In this document: positions 24,125-34,819 of the stretch, piece after piece
Layout of the letters: every line of letters begins with the position of its first letter
How positions within the stretch are numbered: position 1 is the first letter of the stretch
DNA from: Protopterus annectens
Lineage: Eukaryota > Chordata > Ceratodontiformes > Protopteridae
DNA length: 64,000 bases
Reading direction: 5' to 3'
Assembly (NCBI RefSeq): GCF_019279795.1
Contig: NC_056750.1
Location: 697,267,894 to 697,331,893 of the forward strand
The notes under the pieces: model-generated
The model's input: only the letters and a program-made list of their open reading frames with translations
Databases searched by the model: none
What the model was told of the DNA's origin: nothing
Made by a program: the position numbers and the translations under genes

Positions 24125-24350
24125 CCTCATTGTGCCCCACTCAAGCAACCGAAACATCCACCCCAGCAGAATCCATTACCTTTGAAATCCACTTCCATCA
24201 AGCCACTGACTGTTGCTCACTCTCTGCTCCCTCATCGGTGGCCTCATTGTGCACCACTGTAGTGATCGTAATATCCACTGCAACACCCTCCATCACCTTT
24301 GGGGTCTACTTCCTTAAGGTCACCGACCGACCTCAGATTGACGACTGAAT
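24125..24350. repeat. ~116-bp diverged tandem duplication
   Basis: CCTCATTGTGCCCCACT (24125) and CCTCATTGTGCACCACT (24241) start two diverged ~116-bp units. Each has an ATCCAC/ATTACCTTTG-like middle and a CCACTTCC/CTACTTCC end. Confidence 0.7.
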
Positions 24351-24359
24351 GCCAACTCC

Positions 24360-27300
24360 ATGATTCCCCATCTGCAAAAGAAATAAAAAAAAATGTAAAT
24401 TCTCTGTACCCACATACACCAAAACTTCTTAAAGACTGCATCAGCTGCTGCCAAGGCTTACCTTGTTAATCAGCTACACAGCTACTACCCAACCCTTCAT
24501 CCCTTATCCTCAGTAATATGGCACTGCCGTGTCCCTCCACAGATCCTTACACAGCCAGCGAAGGAACATACTGCTGCAAAACGGTTTTATGACACAAGTA
24601 GCAGTCATTGAACCTACACTTCTAAATGACCCTAGTAAAAAAGAAAATAAATCGAGCTTCTATTCGACTATGTTACACCTGTACACTGCGGATGAGGGGA
24701 AATTTAAATATCAAAATGCCTGGGTACTTTGTGATTTCATACAAAATCAGATACAGCCAAGTTAATTTCACAAAACAACCCTGACAACATTTCAGTAAAC
24801 AAGCGCTACAACGATATCCACAGGCAGTCACTCCTACACAAAAATTACATATTCATCTTTAGAGAGTATGACCATAGCAGCTTCTCCCATGTGCTGCTTT
24901 GTTCCACAAGCGTCTCTAATGACATGTACCCAGCAACCAAATTAAGGTGCTTATCAATGAGTAAAAAACCATCATACCTCTCAAGTGTAGCTCATTTCGA
25001 GGAACATTCCTCATTTGGGTTCATAAAAGTGCATGTTCCTTAAATTCCACCTTGAAAAGTCTTTCATACATTCCAAGTTAAAGATTTTACTGAAAACAAT
25101 GACACATAGAATTGAATCATATTATTTCATTAACTCGCCAATTCTACAAATAAACTCATCACTTTTTAACCATCCTATGAGCTTCCAGTTGTTAGTGAGT
25201 CATTACCAAGTATTCCAACTTTTACACCTTGTTCTAAATTATAAGTAGCAGCATTCCTGCCTCTTTAAGATGAGAGAGGAAACAATCAGGGTAAAGCTGA
25301 AACCCTTCCGTGCATCCACCAAAGCAGCAGATTACAGTGCCTGCCATGGCATCAGTGTCAAAGGGGAGGCTTACCTACCATAACCCCCCCATACCATTAC
25401 TAAATTTACAAGAGGTTTTCGCTGAGAAGCATGCACTTAGTAATGGAACTCACTGCCAAAGCTGAAGTATGACATTGATACATGCAAACATATGGTGATA
25501 AAACTAGTATCTGTTCTATGAAACAGTCAAAAGGTTGCAGGTAGAGTAGAACTACCAGAAATATACCCAAAATTAGGGAATGACTACAGGCGCTGTCTAC
25601 CTTTTGTGCTCAGCTCATGGAAGAAATTTCAGTGCAACGTCATTAACTCCCATTCACAAGGACTGCATGCCCCCTTCCCCATCCCCCAAAAAGTGCAAAT
25701 TAAACATGCTTCAAATTCCCCAAGGAGATTTCCCTAACTGGAAAGATGAAATATCATTGACATGTCTTATACTACCACCTCCCACTACTTAACTCCACGC
25801 ATCGATAAAAGTAAATACTTTGTAGAGTGTTAAAGCTCCCTAATTTCCCTACAGTTCTTGGAACTCAAACTTCTGAACTTCTATCCCTCCTCCACCCTCC
25901 AGCTGGGCTTCCTTAGGTCTTCCTTAACGCTTCTTTCCTGGTTTGCCAGTCATTGTATACATTCCGTGAAAATCTAAAACTGTTGACAGGTATGGGTGCA
26001 TGTCTGCATGCCCAGATTAATCAGTTCATAGATCCATACAACCCCCCCTTTGAAAATATTCTAATAAAGGTTTCAGACTCTGCAGGTAGAAGAAAATGAG
26101 CAGAAGTCCACAGATTAGTACTGAGCTAACCACCCTTTTAGGTCATCTTAAGCCTAATCAGTTAAGCCCTGTGAGACTCAAACCTTGCACCGTGTTCGTA
26201 AAGCAAATATCCTAAACATTATACCAGGTGTTTTAGTTAGAAGATGCAAATACAACTAAATACAGGAAGGTAGTTTTCTTCTGTATGCTTCACTTACCCC
26301 ACCTGCTGACCACATGGTTTCCTATGAATGTCGGTCTTTTTTTTTTTTTTTTTTTTTTGTCTAATGCTAGCTAGATTCATTGCAAGATAGTGATGGAGGT
26401 GTTCCACCCCCTACAGAAGTTTGATTGCAAGATAGCAATAGAGGTGTCACACTCCCTACAGGGAATGCAGCGTTTGCATTAGCACTCATGTTCTGAAGGG
26501 TATGAAGACTGAACTTGTCTGCCATTATTTCAAGCTCAAAAGACTTGACCCTAATCACCTTCCCTTAATATTAGAACATTCTGTGAAAATATGTACAGTT
26601 GAGATGTGTGATGTACTACACTCACTTTCTACTCACCAGAGCTGCCATAAAAAAAAGAATGGCGGAAATGGCCAGTTACCGCCTCCTAAAATCCAAGGTA
26701 CTGAATGATTCAGTGAATGTGAAAGGGGGTTTATGTCCTGACACAGATGCAATTAGGTGCTGTTCTCAATACTATGTGCATGCTACCCTTACCTCGACTG
26801 CAGACAAACCCCAATGAGCATAGAAATCAGTGCAATTGTTAGGTTATGGTTTTAGCAACAAAAACAGAAGGGCACAGAAGTTGAAAAATTGTTAAAGAGT
26901 ATGCAAACTGTTTGAAGGAACCGGACTTAACTGAATCATATATTTCTGAAATAAGAGAAATAAATGCATGGTTCTTACAGAGTAAGATCCCGCAAGGCAA
27001 AGATAATATGTAGAATGATTTTTTTTTTTGAGTAATTAAGTATAAAATTAAAGAGGAAATTGTAAGGCTACTTGAAAGAATGCCTTAGGTTTAAGACTGA
27101 TGGGCTAAAAAAAGGAGGTAACCTGGGTACGAGCTGTGCCTACCATAACCCTCTCCGACGGCTGTTAAAGTCATACCATGCATGCACTCCTGAAAAGCAT
27201 TCTTTGCGGGCAACTCACAACCTGTGAAACACATTCTGTCAACCCTCCCCCAACAAATCATAGCCATGGCAAAACTCCGGTCCCTCTGCAACAAGAAGAC

Positions 27301-27410
27301 AATGACCCCAAATATGGACAACTGAAATACTGCCACCACCAACCCAGAAAGCCAAAGAACTATCGTTCGCATTAGAGTGCATCGTCTGACGGGCATGATG
27401 AAAAAGTGAA
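24360..27410. other. No recognisable gene
   Basis: Unassigned AT-rich DNA up to DIRS copy 2. It includes a T run (26337-26358) and a 45-bp near-duplication starting ATTGCAAGATAG at 26379 and 26424. No protein domain was recognised. Confidence 0.4.
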
Positions 27411-27600
27411 GTACAGTTGTGTACACTTACCATAAATGTAGATGTTCAAGTGTATTCACTGTTGCAGGTAGCCCTCAGCCGGGCTGAATATCAGTGTCTT
27501 GGGATTTCTGCGTCAGATGCTGTTGCTTCTTCCATGATGTCAGGTTGTCAGGGGTATAAAACATGCAGCCAACGCCATTACATTAGTTTTTCTTGCCCCA
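27411..27600. repeat. DIRS copy 2 left inverted terminal repeat
   Basis: Starts GTACAGTTGTGTACAC as in copy 1. It matches the reverse complement of 32775-32940, but lacks the TCATCACATTTGGG segment after CACTGTTGCAG, a deletion specific to this end. TATAAAA lies at 27555-27561. The CRE-type box is changed to TGATGTCA (27536-27543). Confidence 0.88.
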
Positions 27601-27751
27601 CATGTAAGGTGCCCCCACAATAGGAAGCAGTTACATGGTATGGAACATCCCCAGCAAAAAGCAAATACACATGATATAAAGTATGCCAAACAAAAAAGGT
27701 AGATAAAAGTGAAGAGAAGTCAGGGGGCTGGAGGGAGGGAGGGTAACTAGG

Positions 27752-27850
27752 ACTGCAACAGTGAAAACACTCAAACATCTACATTTATTGTAAGTGCACA
27801 CAACTGTACTATGTTCTTTGTGTTTCACTATTGCAGTCATCACACTTGGG
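27752..27850. repeat. DIRS copy 2 internal complementary region (ICR)
   Basis: 27752-27809 is complementary to the left outer end (27411-27468), and 27810-27850 to the right outer end (32915-32955). The internal junction ...CAACTGTAC/TATGTTC... mirrors that of copy 1. Confidence 0.88.
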
Positions 27851-27883
27851 TTGATTCCCAAAGCTAAGGAAGGGTGGAGGCAG

Positions 27884-29026
27884 TTAAGGAGCATTAGGGC
27901 TAATAATGAGGCCCTGAAAGACTGCTGTGGCAAATCCAGCTCTGGATTTAGAAAAGAGAGGCAAGCGGTAATGCTTGGTGAAAGTATGTACAGAGCTCCA
28001 GGTTGCAGCTTCCAGGATGTCCCTAGTAGGGACTCCTCTGAGAAAAGCAGTAGATGTAGATGCAGCCCTGGTGGAATGTGTTCTTATCCCCTGTGGGGTA
28101 GGTTTTCCATGGTGCGTGTAGCAGAAATGGAGGCAATGTGCTATCCATTTGGAAATGGTTTGCTTTGAAATGGCCCTCCCCTCTGCTCCTACAGCAAAGC
28201 TGACTAGCAGCTGGTCAGATTTTCTGAGAGGCTTAGTCCTGTAGAGATAGAATCTAAGTGGTCTGTGCACATCCAGGGAAAGCAGTATCCTTTCCCCTTT
28301 ATTCTGGGGATTAAGGAAAATGGTAGGCAAATGTATGGACTGGTTCAGAGCCACACTAGATACCACCTTGGGCATAAGTGATGGATTAGTCCTGAGGGAA
28401 ACCCTGTCCCCATGGAAGATAATGAAGGGCTCCACAGCCATAAACGCCTGCAGTTCAGACACACTTCTTGCAGAAGTGATGGCTAGAAGTAAAGCTGTTT
28501 TCCAAGAAAGACATTTCAACTCTGCTGTAGCAGCTGGTTCAAAGGGGGGAAGAGTAAGTTTCTCCAATACAAAGATTAGGTCCCAGGCTGGAGTGGGAGC
28601 TCCCCAGTGAGGTCTTAAATTTTTGGCCCCTCTAAGAACTTGTTTTAGCAGTGGATGAGAGAAGAGGGGTGGCTCAGTATTGTAATGTGCTGATATGGCT
28701 GAAGCATGAATCTTAATTGATGAGAAAGACAGGCCCTTGTGGAGTATTTCTGTTAAATAATCTAGAATATGTGGTAAGATGGGCACCGTTGTGCCCACCC
28801 TTTGAGACTGGCTCCAGGAACAGTATCTTTTCCACTTTTCTGAATAGGATTTTCTAGTACTAGGCCTCCTTGCCTCAAGAATGACATCCAGCACCTGCTT
28901 ACTGAGGGTTGCTAGAGGCGAGCTCAGGGGATTAGCCAGGCTGCAAGGTTCAGGGTTTGAAGCTGAGGGTACAGAATCTGGCTGGCCTGCTGCGACAGCA
29001 GGGAAGGAGACAGAGGCAGGTGCCAT
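27884..29026 (-). CDS. DIRS copy 2 tyrosine recombinase, intact ORF
   Basis: 380 codons from ATG at 29026, no interruption. The enzyme is a lambda-integrase-type tyrosine recombinase that would insert circular element DNA in the nucleus. The N-terminal ~45 residues are low in complexity. A core-binding part follows (ARRPSTRKSYSEKW at 51-65). The catalytic domain shows Arg187 (SARSVSEL), His317 and Arg320 (HSTRAAST), Trp343 or His347 (ATWSSVH), and the nucleophile Tyr353 (KHYRL). This is the full R-H-R-H/W-Y set. The start overlaps the end of the RT/RNase H frame by about 100 nt, usual for DIRS. Activity is not shown by sequence, and partner ORFs in this copy are broken. Confidence 0.9.
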   Translation of the reverse strand: MAPASVSFPAVAAGQPDSVPSASNPEPCSLANPLSSPLATLSKQVLDVILEARRPSTRKSYSEKWKRYCSWSQSQRVGTTVPILPHILDYLTEILHKGLSFSSIKIHASAISAHYNTEPPLFSHPLLKQVLRGAKNLRPHWGAPTPAWDLIFVLEKLTLPPFEPAATAELKCLSWKTALLLAITSARSVSELQAFMAVEPFIIFHGDRVSLRTNPSLMPKVVSSVALNQSIHLPTIFLNPQNKGERILLSLDVHRPLRFYLYRTKPLRKSDQLLVSFAVGAEGRAISKQTISKWIAHCLHFCYTHHGKPTPQGIRTHSTRAASTSTAFLRGVPTRDILEAATWSSVHTFTKHYRLPLFSKSRAGFATAVFQGLIISPNAP

Positions 29027-29123
29027 GGTTGTAGCACTGTCAGACTACGCAAAAGGGGGTACCAGTGCTGGCGTGGCCAGTCCGGTGCAATCATAATTGT
29101 CCTTGGCATGTCCTGTTTGATCT

Positions 29124-30840
29124 TTAGCAGGACCTTTGAGAGGAGAGGCAGAGGGGGTTGGCATAAACTGAGAGGCCTTCCCAGGTAAAGGACAGGGCAT
29201 CCAATTTCCAAGCTTGGCAGTGGGGAGTTCTGGTGCAGTACTTTTTCAATTGGTGGTTCTGAGAGGAGGCAAACAGGTCTACCTCTGGAGTCCCCCATTT
29301 GTTCCTCAAGAGCTTGAATATTTTGGGTTCCAGTTTCCATTCGTGTGGGTCCATCAGATTTCTGCTTAAGTCGTCTGCCAGTGAATTTAGTTTGCCTAGC
29401 AGGAAATGAGCTTGTAGGTTCACTTGGTTGCTCAAGGCTGTGTTCCACAGAGCCATGACTAGTCTGCAAAGTCGGTAGGAATGGGTTCCCCCCTACTTGT
29501 TTATGTACCACATAACTGTGGTGTTGTCTGTCTTTACCAATAGTTGTCCTGGAAGAATAAGGTCTTTGAAGGCTGTCAGAGCATTCTGTACAGCTAACAT
29601 TTCTTTTTGATTGATATGCAGGTGCATCTGTACTGGGTTCCATTTGCCCTGAATGTACTGCCCTGCCATGTGAGCCCCCCCATGCATAGTCTGATGAGTC
29701 TGTTATTAGGGTTTGGGCGGCAGGGGGTAGAGTGAAAGGGAGACCCTTGTTGTGGTTGCAGGCCTCTGCCCACCAAAGGAACTCTGCCCTTAGGCAAGGG
29801 ATTATAGGAATCATTGTTTCCAGATCCTGAGAATGCTGACACCATAGACTTTTTAGATACCATTGAAGTTTCCTCATATGCAGTCTTGCATATGGAATTA
29901 ACAGAATGCAAGAGGCCATGAACCCCAGGGCTTGCAGGATTTTCCTTGCAGATAGCTGGGTTTTTGTGGCCAGTAGGTTGAAGTAGGTTGTCAAATAAAC
30001 TTGTTTCTCTGGAGTGAGGAACGCCATCTGGGAAGTTGTGTTCGAGCTTGCTCCCAGGAATATAATCTGTTGGCAGGGTACTAGGTGTGATTTCTTCTCA
30101 TTGATGGTGTACCCCAGTGAGGTTAGAAGTCTCTTTACAAATGCCAGCTGCTGTAATAGCAAGTCCTGACTCTCTGCCTGAATCAGGCAATCATCCAAAT
30201 ATGGGAAAATCTGAATATTTCTCTGCCTGCAAAATGCAATGGCTGGAGCTAGGCACTTTGTGAATTCCCTGGGTGCAGTAGATAACCCAAAGGGAAGTGC
30301 AGAGAACTGAAGCGCAGGTATTTCCTGCAAGTCTTCCTTATTGGGATGTGCAAATAAGCTTCTTTTAAGTCTAGGGTTGCCAGCCAGGTATCCTTGGCTA
30401 GCATAGGAAGAAGCTGTTGAAGAGTTAGCATTTTGAATTTTGGAACCACCAGAAAGGTGTTGAGGATAGACAGGTCCAGGATAGGCTGCCAGGAGTTTTC
30501 TTTTCTGGGAACCAGGAACAGTCTTGAATAGAAACCTTGTCCCCTTTGTTCTGCTGGGACAGGTTGAATAGCCTTGATGCTGAGGAGAGAGAGAACTTGT
30601 TTTTGGGCCTCTGCCACTGGTTTGGGGGAGGTCTGGCCATCCACTTGGGGATGATAGAGAGTGGAATTGGAATCTGTATCCTAGGGAAACTATGTTTAAA
30701 ACCCATTTGTCTTGGGTAATGAATTTGCAGTTTTCTGCATGCAGGGTGAGCTTTCCTCCTAAAGGTACAAGTAGTTGAGCAAGTCTTAGATGAGTTAAGG
30801 ATAAGTCATTGTGCAATTTTTCCATTAGGGGGTGGCTTAC
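29124..30840 (-). pseudogene. DIRS copy 2 RT/RNase H
   Basis: Minus-strand RT blocks: PLGGKLTLHAENCKFITQDK; YSRLFLVPRK and PILDLSILNTF; TLDLKEAYLHIPIRK (first Asp); ALPFGLSTAP; YLDDCLIQ with the catalytic Asp pair (about 30180-30200). RNase H: ITDSSDYAWGG, then in another frame HINQKEM and VKTDNTTVMWYINK, then ADDLSRNL near 29380. A small deletion near 30.3 kb and frameshifts around 29.69 and 29.49 kb break the gene. One long open frame (31089-28924) runs through, but only its middle is true RT; the rest is out of frame. Confidence 0.9.
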
Positions 30841-32642
30841 TACTCCCTGCTTTGGAAGTAGGAGCCCCCCACTGTTTAGATCTGTGCATAGCCTGAGACT
30901 GAAGTCTTGGTGGTCTGCTATTCCTGGGTTTGGACTGAGAAGGCCTGGAAGGGACTGGAAAGGACCAGTTCTTTGAAGGCCAGTGCCTACTGAATCTAGG
31001 TGGCTGCACTTGTAAGAAATCTTTAACAGTTTGCATAGATTTAGCTTTTTCCTCCATTCTTTTGAGGACTTCTTCCGCTTTGTTGCCAAAAAGGCGGTCT
31101 TGGTTTAAGGGTGTATCCAGTAATTTAACCTTAACATGATCTGGCAAATTTTGTTCCTTAAGCCAAGCATGCCTTCTAAGTACAGACCCAGTGACAGCAG
31201 CCCTACAAGATGCTTCTAAAGTATCAAAATCCCATTGCAAAGTATCTTTACCAACTTGGTCAGCAGAATGCATTAACTCTTGTAAATCTTTGAGTCCAGC
31301 ACAGTCAGGAATCAACATCATTTTCTGTTTAAGTAGTCCCATAATATGTTGCTGATACTTTTAACATATGAAACTGGCAATTTAAAGCAATAATGGCCAG
31401 AGTACTAGAGGTATATACCTTCTTACCCCATCTGTCTAAAGCCCTAGAATCCCTGTCAGAAGGGGTAGGATTCTTGGCAATAGTAGCCTTAATGCTTTTA
31501 GGTCCTTGGGAAATGGTCTCTGTATCCACAGTAGGATTCTTGAAGAGGAATTTGTGAGAGTCATATACTCTATAGTACCTGTCTGATTTCCTGGGAGATG
31601 GAGGCAAAGTGTCTGGGGTAAAGCTGGATTCCAGGAAAACATCATCTACAATCTCCAGAACAGGAGGGATAGCTAGAGGCCTGTGCTGAGGCAGGTTTAA
31701 GAATTAGCTAAGTCTCTTTTTGGACTGTGAATAGTCCTGGCTTTCCCAGCAGAAATGTTCCCTAACGGTATGCAAGGTTTCACCAAAAGAAAAATCCTCT
31801 GGAGGGGAAGGAGAGGGAATGGAATCCTCTGCATCAGAATCCTCATAAGTAGATAAGGGTAAATCCTGGTAGTCAAAAGGAATAGAGATATCAGATTCCT
31901 GATAAGAAAAATCAGAAGGAAAATCAGTTCTAGGACTCTTAGAGGGGGAAGGCTGGCTTCCCCTAATTAAGGTAATAACATCTTCAGCCATTCTAATCAT
32001 TTATTTTTGAGACATGTGGGCCTGAGAATGTGCTTTGGTCGTCGGTTTTCTAGGCGTAGTGTGAGCTTTAGGCCTGAGGAATTCGGTATTTTTAGTTTGA
32101 AACAAAATTGTCGGTTTAATATGACAATCTGTAGGCCTGAATACACCCTCAGAAGCAGATGCCTGCACAGCGGCTCCGGACCCATCCAAGGTAGAGACAT
32201 CCGCAGGTTCCATAGTCGGAGCATCACGCGGCATACTGGACTCCAAATGGGTCTCAGCAGAGGCCTGCAAATCTGTAGAAGCGGGTATCAGGGGCTGCGA
32301 AAGCGCCTCACTGAGTACTGGCGGACTGGCGACTAGCTTAACGGAAACGTTGTCGGCAGTTTTGGACCTATGTGGTCTGTCTCTGTCTTTATCCTTACGC
32401 TTTTTCAGAAGATTGGTAGTCGAATGGCTGAACGAAGCCATTTCGGAGTATGGAGATTGAGAACAAAAGTATTTAACTACAAAAATATCCCGACGACGAA
32501 TAGTTCAGGTGTTGAACAAGGCACAAAACCGACAGCGAGGGACGTCGTGGTCTGGGCCTAAACAGGTGAAGCAGTAAGAATGAAAATCTCTATGAGGTAA
32601 TTGCTTTCCACAGGCAAGACAATTATTAATTTTTTCTGACAT
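30806..32642 (-). pseudogene. DIRS copy 2 gag-like ORF
   Basis: The ATG is at 32642 (MSEKINNC). CxxC pairs at CLAC, CFTC and CRFC with HRDFH form the N-terminal zinc pattern seen in copy 1. In-frame stops fall near 32.52 kb (after ALFNT), 31.998 kb and 31.70 kb. A frameshift near 31.35 kb precedes the conserved C-terminal part (RRHAWLKEQNLPDHVK) that ends at 30806. Gag is more damaged here than in copy 1, while the recombinase is better kept. Confidence 0.82.
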
Positions 32643-32774
32643 CAGTTAAAGCAAGAAAAAAGGATCCCCAACGGGGTACTTATCTTTCTGAAGACTTCAG
32701 GTTTGAAACTCGAAAACAAAAATTTCAGAAGTCGGCCAACCAGCAATTGCAAACTGCTTCGGGCACCGCACGGC

Positions 32775-32955
32775 AAGAAAGACTGATGTAATGGCATTGG
32801 CTGCATGTTTTATACCCCTAACAACCTGACGTCACGGAAGAAGCGACAGCATCCGATGCAGAAATCCCAAGACTCTGGTATTCAGGCCGGCTGAGGGCTA
32901 TCTGCAGGCAGATAACCCAGATATGATGACTGCAACAGTGAAACATGAAGAACAT
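32775..32955. repeat. DIRS copy 2 right inverted terminal repeat
   Basis: Reverse complement of the left ITR. It contains TGACGTCA, TATAAAA and the GATGACTGCAACAGTGAAAC end and lies 5' of gag. Outer end about GAAGAACAT. Confidence 0.9.
32808..32834 (-). promoter_or_regulatory. CRE + TATA motifs driving DIRS copy 2 genes
   Basis: Minus-strand TGACGTCA (32834-32827) and TATAAAA (32814-32808), with the same spacing as in copy 1. The gag ATG is about 165 nt downstream. Confidence 0.6.
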
Positions 32956-33016
32956 CTGCCTGTCATCACTGTTTCCTCGGACTTCAGTTACTTTAATGGT
33001 TTTAGTTTTACTAAGC

Positions 33017-33143
33017 AAAGACTTTTCATAAACTTACTAATGAAAGACGTTTCAGAAACCTCTAACCAAAGACTTTTCAGAAACTTACTAACTAAAGACT
33101 TTTCAAAAACATATTAATGAAAGACTTTTAGAAACTTACCAAC
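33017..33143. repeat. 25-26-bp minisatellite, five units
   Basis: Units start AAAGACTTTTC or AAAGACGTTTC at 33017, 33043, 33068, 33094 and 33120, each followed by an AGAAACTTACTAA-like tail. It lies 60 bp outside DIRS copy 2. Confidence 0.9.
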
Positions 33144-33549
33144 ACAACCAACAAGCTCTATAAATACTGCATTGACCCACCTTCAACATGCACCAGCCAC
33201 AACCCCCCCTGAAAAAACACCAACCACAATTCCATGGAAAACAGACCAAAACATGAGGCAACTTTGGACACCCTGAAGATATACATGCCACAAGGCTTAC
33301 CACCCCATTTACGAACCATCTCATCAGTAACCTGTCCAGTCCTCCACAACCAAATTCAACCAAAGAAAACAACTAATGCAGCAAGGCTGAAGCCGCGAAT
33401 ATCAAGCCCCTCTGCACTCCATCACCAATTATACTACAAGGTTAATCGATATAGAAGAGAGTGAGGGGAAAAAAAACATTACTCACCTCACCCTCATACC
33501 ACTATTAACATGAGGCCTACCCACACCCCAAAAACCTACAGGCCATCTT

Positions 33550-33780
33550 GGACATTGTACTTGCAATAGCAAGTTCATGCCAAAATGTGATTTGTTACCC
33601 AGTTACACTTGCATAAACCCCTTAAGCCCCTCCCTACCCTTACCTCTTTTCCTCCCAATCATTTCTCATTCCCATGTAACCCTTTCATCCCCTACCCTCT
33701 TAATTCCCACCACTATATTTATCTAACCGCCACCTGGAGATGTCCCTGGACAAACTGGTTTGTTACCAACCCTCACTTTT
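33550..33780. repeat. Dispersed copy of the 21.7-21.9 kb repeat segment
   Basis: Closely matches 21735-21940: TTCATGCCAAAATGTGATT, ACACTTGCATAAACCCCTTA, GACAAACTGGTTTGTTACCA. It shows the 21-kb sequence is a dispersed repeat. Type unknown. Confidence 0.8.
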
Positions 33781-34815
33781 CAGGATTCTTATTGTTTTAT
33801 ATCATACATGAAGACTAAAAACAATCATGCTGAAGCAATATGGACATGGAAAGGAATACAGATTTATAAATTTTACTGTAGTAAGTTACTTAGAGTTGCT
33901 TGATGCCAATTCATTGACCATGTCATGGGTAATGACTCTACAATTAAATTAACTTAAAAGATGGACCACTGTTACAGTAAAAGAAAACTAAACTGCAAAA
34001 TCCCATTCTGATGAAGGAATCATGAAGAATAAAACATTCTACCAGTGATGGTGCTTCATCTACAGGTATGTGAATGCTGTAAGCAATTATATGGTAAAGG
34101 ATTTTATCTATTCAAAAACATACAGATTGAGTGAACAGCCCTATTACCATGCCCATTGTAAATTCGGCATATCCCAATAGAAAGAAGTCTAGTCTCAAGT
34201 CTTCTTGAGTGACCAGACTTTTTCTGGATATGCTCCACTAGTAGAATAATAACAGACCTTACCTGCCACAGGAAGACGACAAAGACAAAGTCACAAATAT
34301 CCGCCAACGTCACTGATAGTTGAGACTGGTACATCCCGCCCCCCCCCCCCCCACACACACACACACACACATGTACTTTTCAGTCAATCCTATACTAAAT
34401 TAGAAATAAATACAAACCAAATCAGCTGGCTTTAGTTCATGCTGACTGGACAGCCCAATCAGTTTTGTAAAACAGAGTGATCTCAACAGTATTTCTGACT
34501 AAAGCTGAATTACTTTGTACCACTAATAGCAGTCTATGTCTTAAAAAAAATAAAAAACTTTATACACTACCATGTACTGCAAAACTTAGCCTTTTAATAA
34601 AATAAAAAAAACTCTCAATGCTGTGAGTGCCCATAGCTTAATGGAGATTCAGACTCTGCACAGAAGGTAAGCCCCTCAGACTTCTAAATTACAACAAAAA
34701 AGGAAGTGTAGACTTTGTACAGCAGGCATTCACCAGACTCTGAAACAACAACAAAATAAAATGCAGACTCTTGGGGATTCCTCAGTGCAGAAACTCCATT
34801 GTACTGTGTATGTGT
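33780..34815. other. No recognisable gene
   Basis: AT-rich DNA with a C run and (CA)n at 34339-34371 and A-rich runs. No coding motif. Confidence 0.4.
34339..34371. repeat. Poly-C / (AC)n tract
   Basis: 14 C followed by about 10 AC dinucleotides. Confidence 0.95.
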
Positions 34816-34819
34816 TTAC

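Larger units (their letters stand above)
27411..32955 (-). mobile_element. DIRS-type tyrosine-recombinase retrotransposon, copy 2
   Basis: Same family, size (5.5 kb), order and orientation as copy 1. Minus strand: gag (32642-30806), RT/RNase H (about 30840-29124), tyrosine recombinase (29026-27884), ICR (27752-27850). The inverted terminal repeats lie at 27411-27600 and 32775-32955. The recombinase is open from end to end; gag and RT carry stops and frameshifts. Confidence 0.93.

Noticed and set aside
27091-27426. 111-codon minus-strand open frame as a membrane protein
   Set aside because: Hydrophobic composition only. It has no known family signature and its 5' end overlaps the DIRS left end.
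28924-31089. 721-codon minus-strand open frame as one intact polyprotein
   Set aside because: Only the middle (about 30.25-29.7 kb) is the true RT frame. The first and last parts are alternative frames over gag/RT and RNase H.
12265-32955. Endogenous retrovirus reading of the RT/RNase H regions
   Set aside because: There are no LTRs, protease, integrase or envelope. Inverted repeats, an ICR and a tyrosine recombinase mark DIRS elements.
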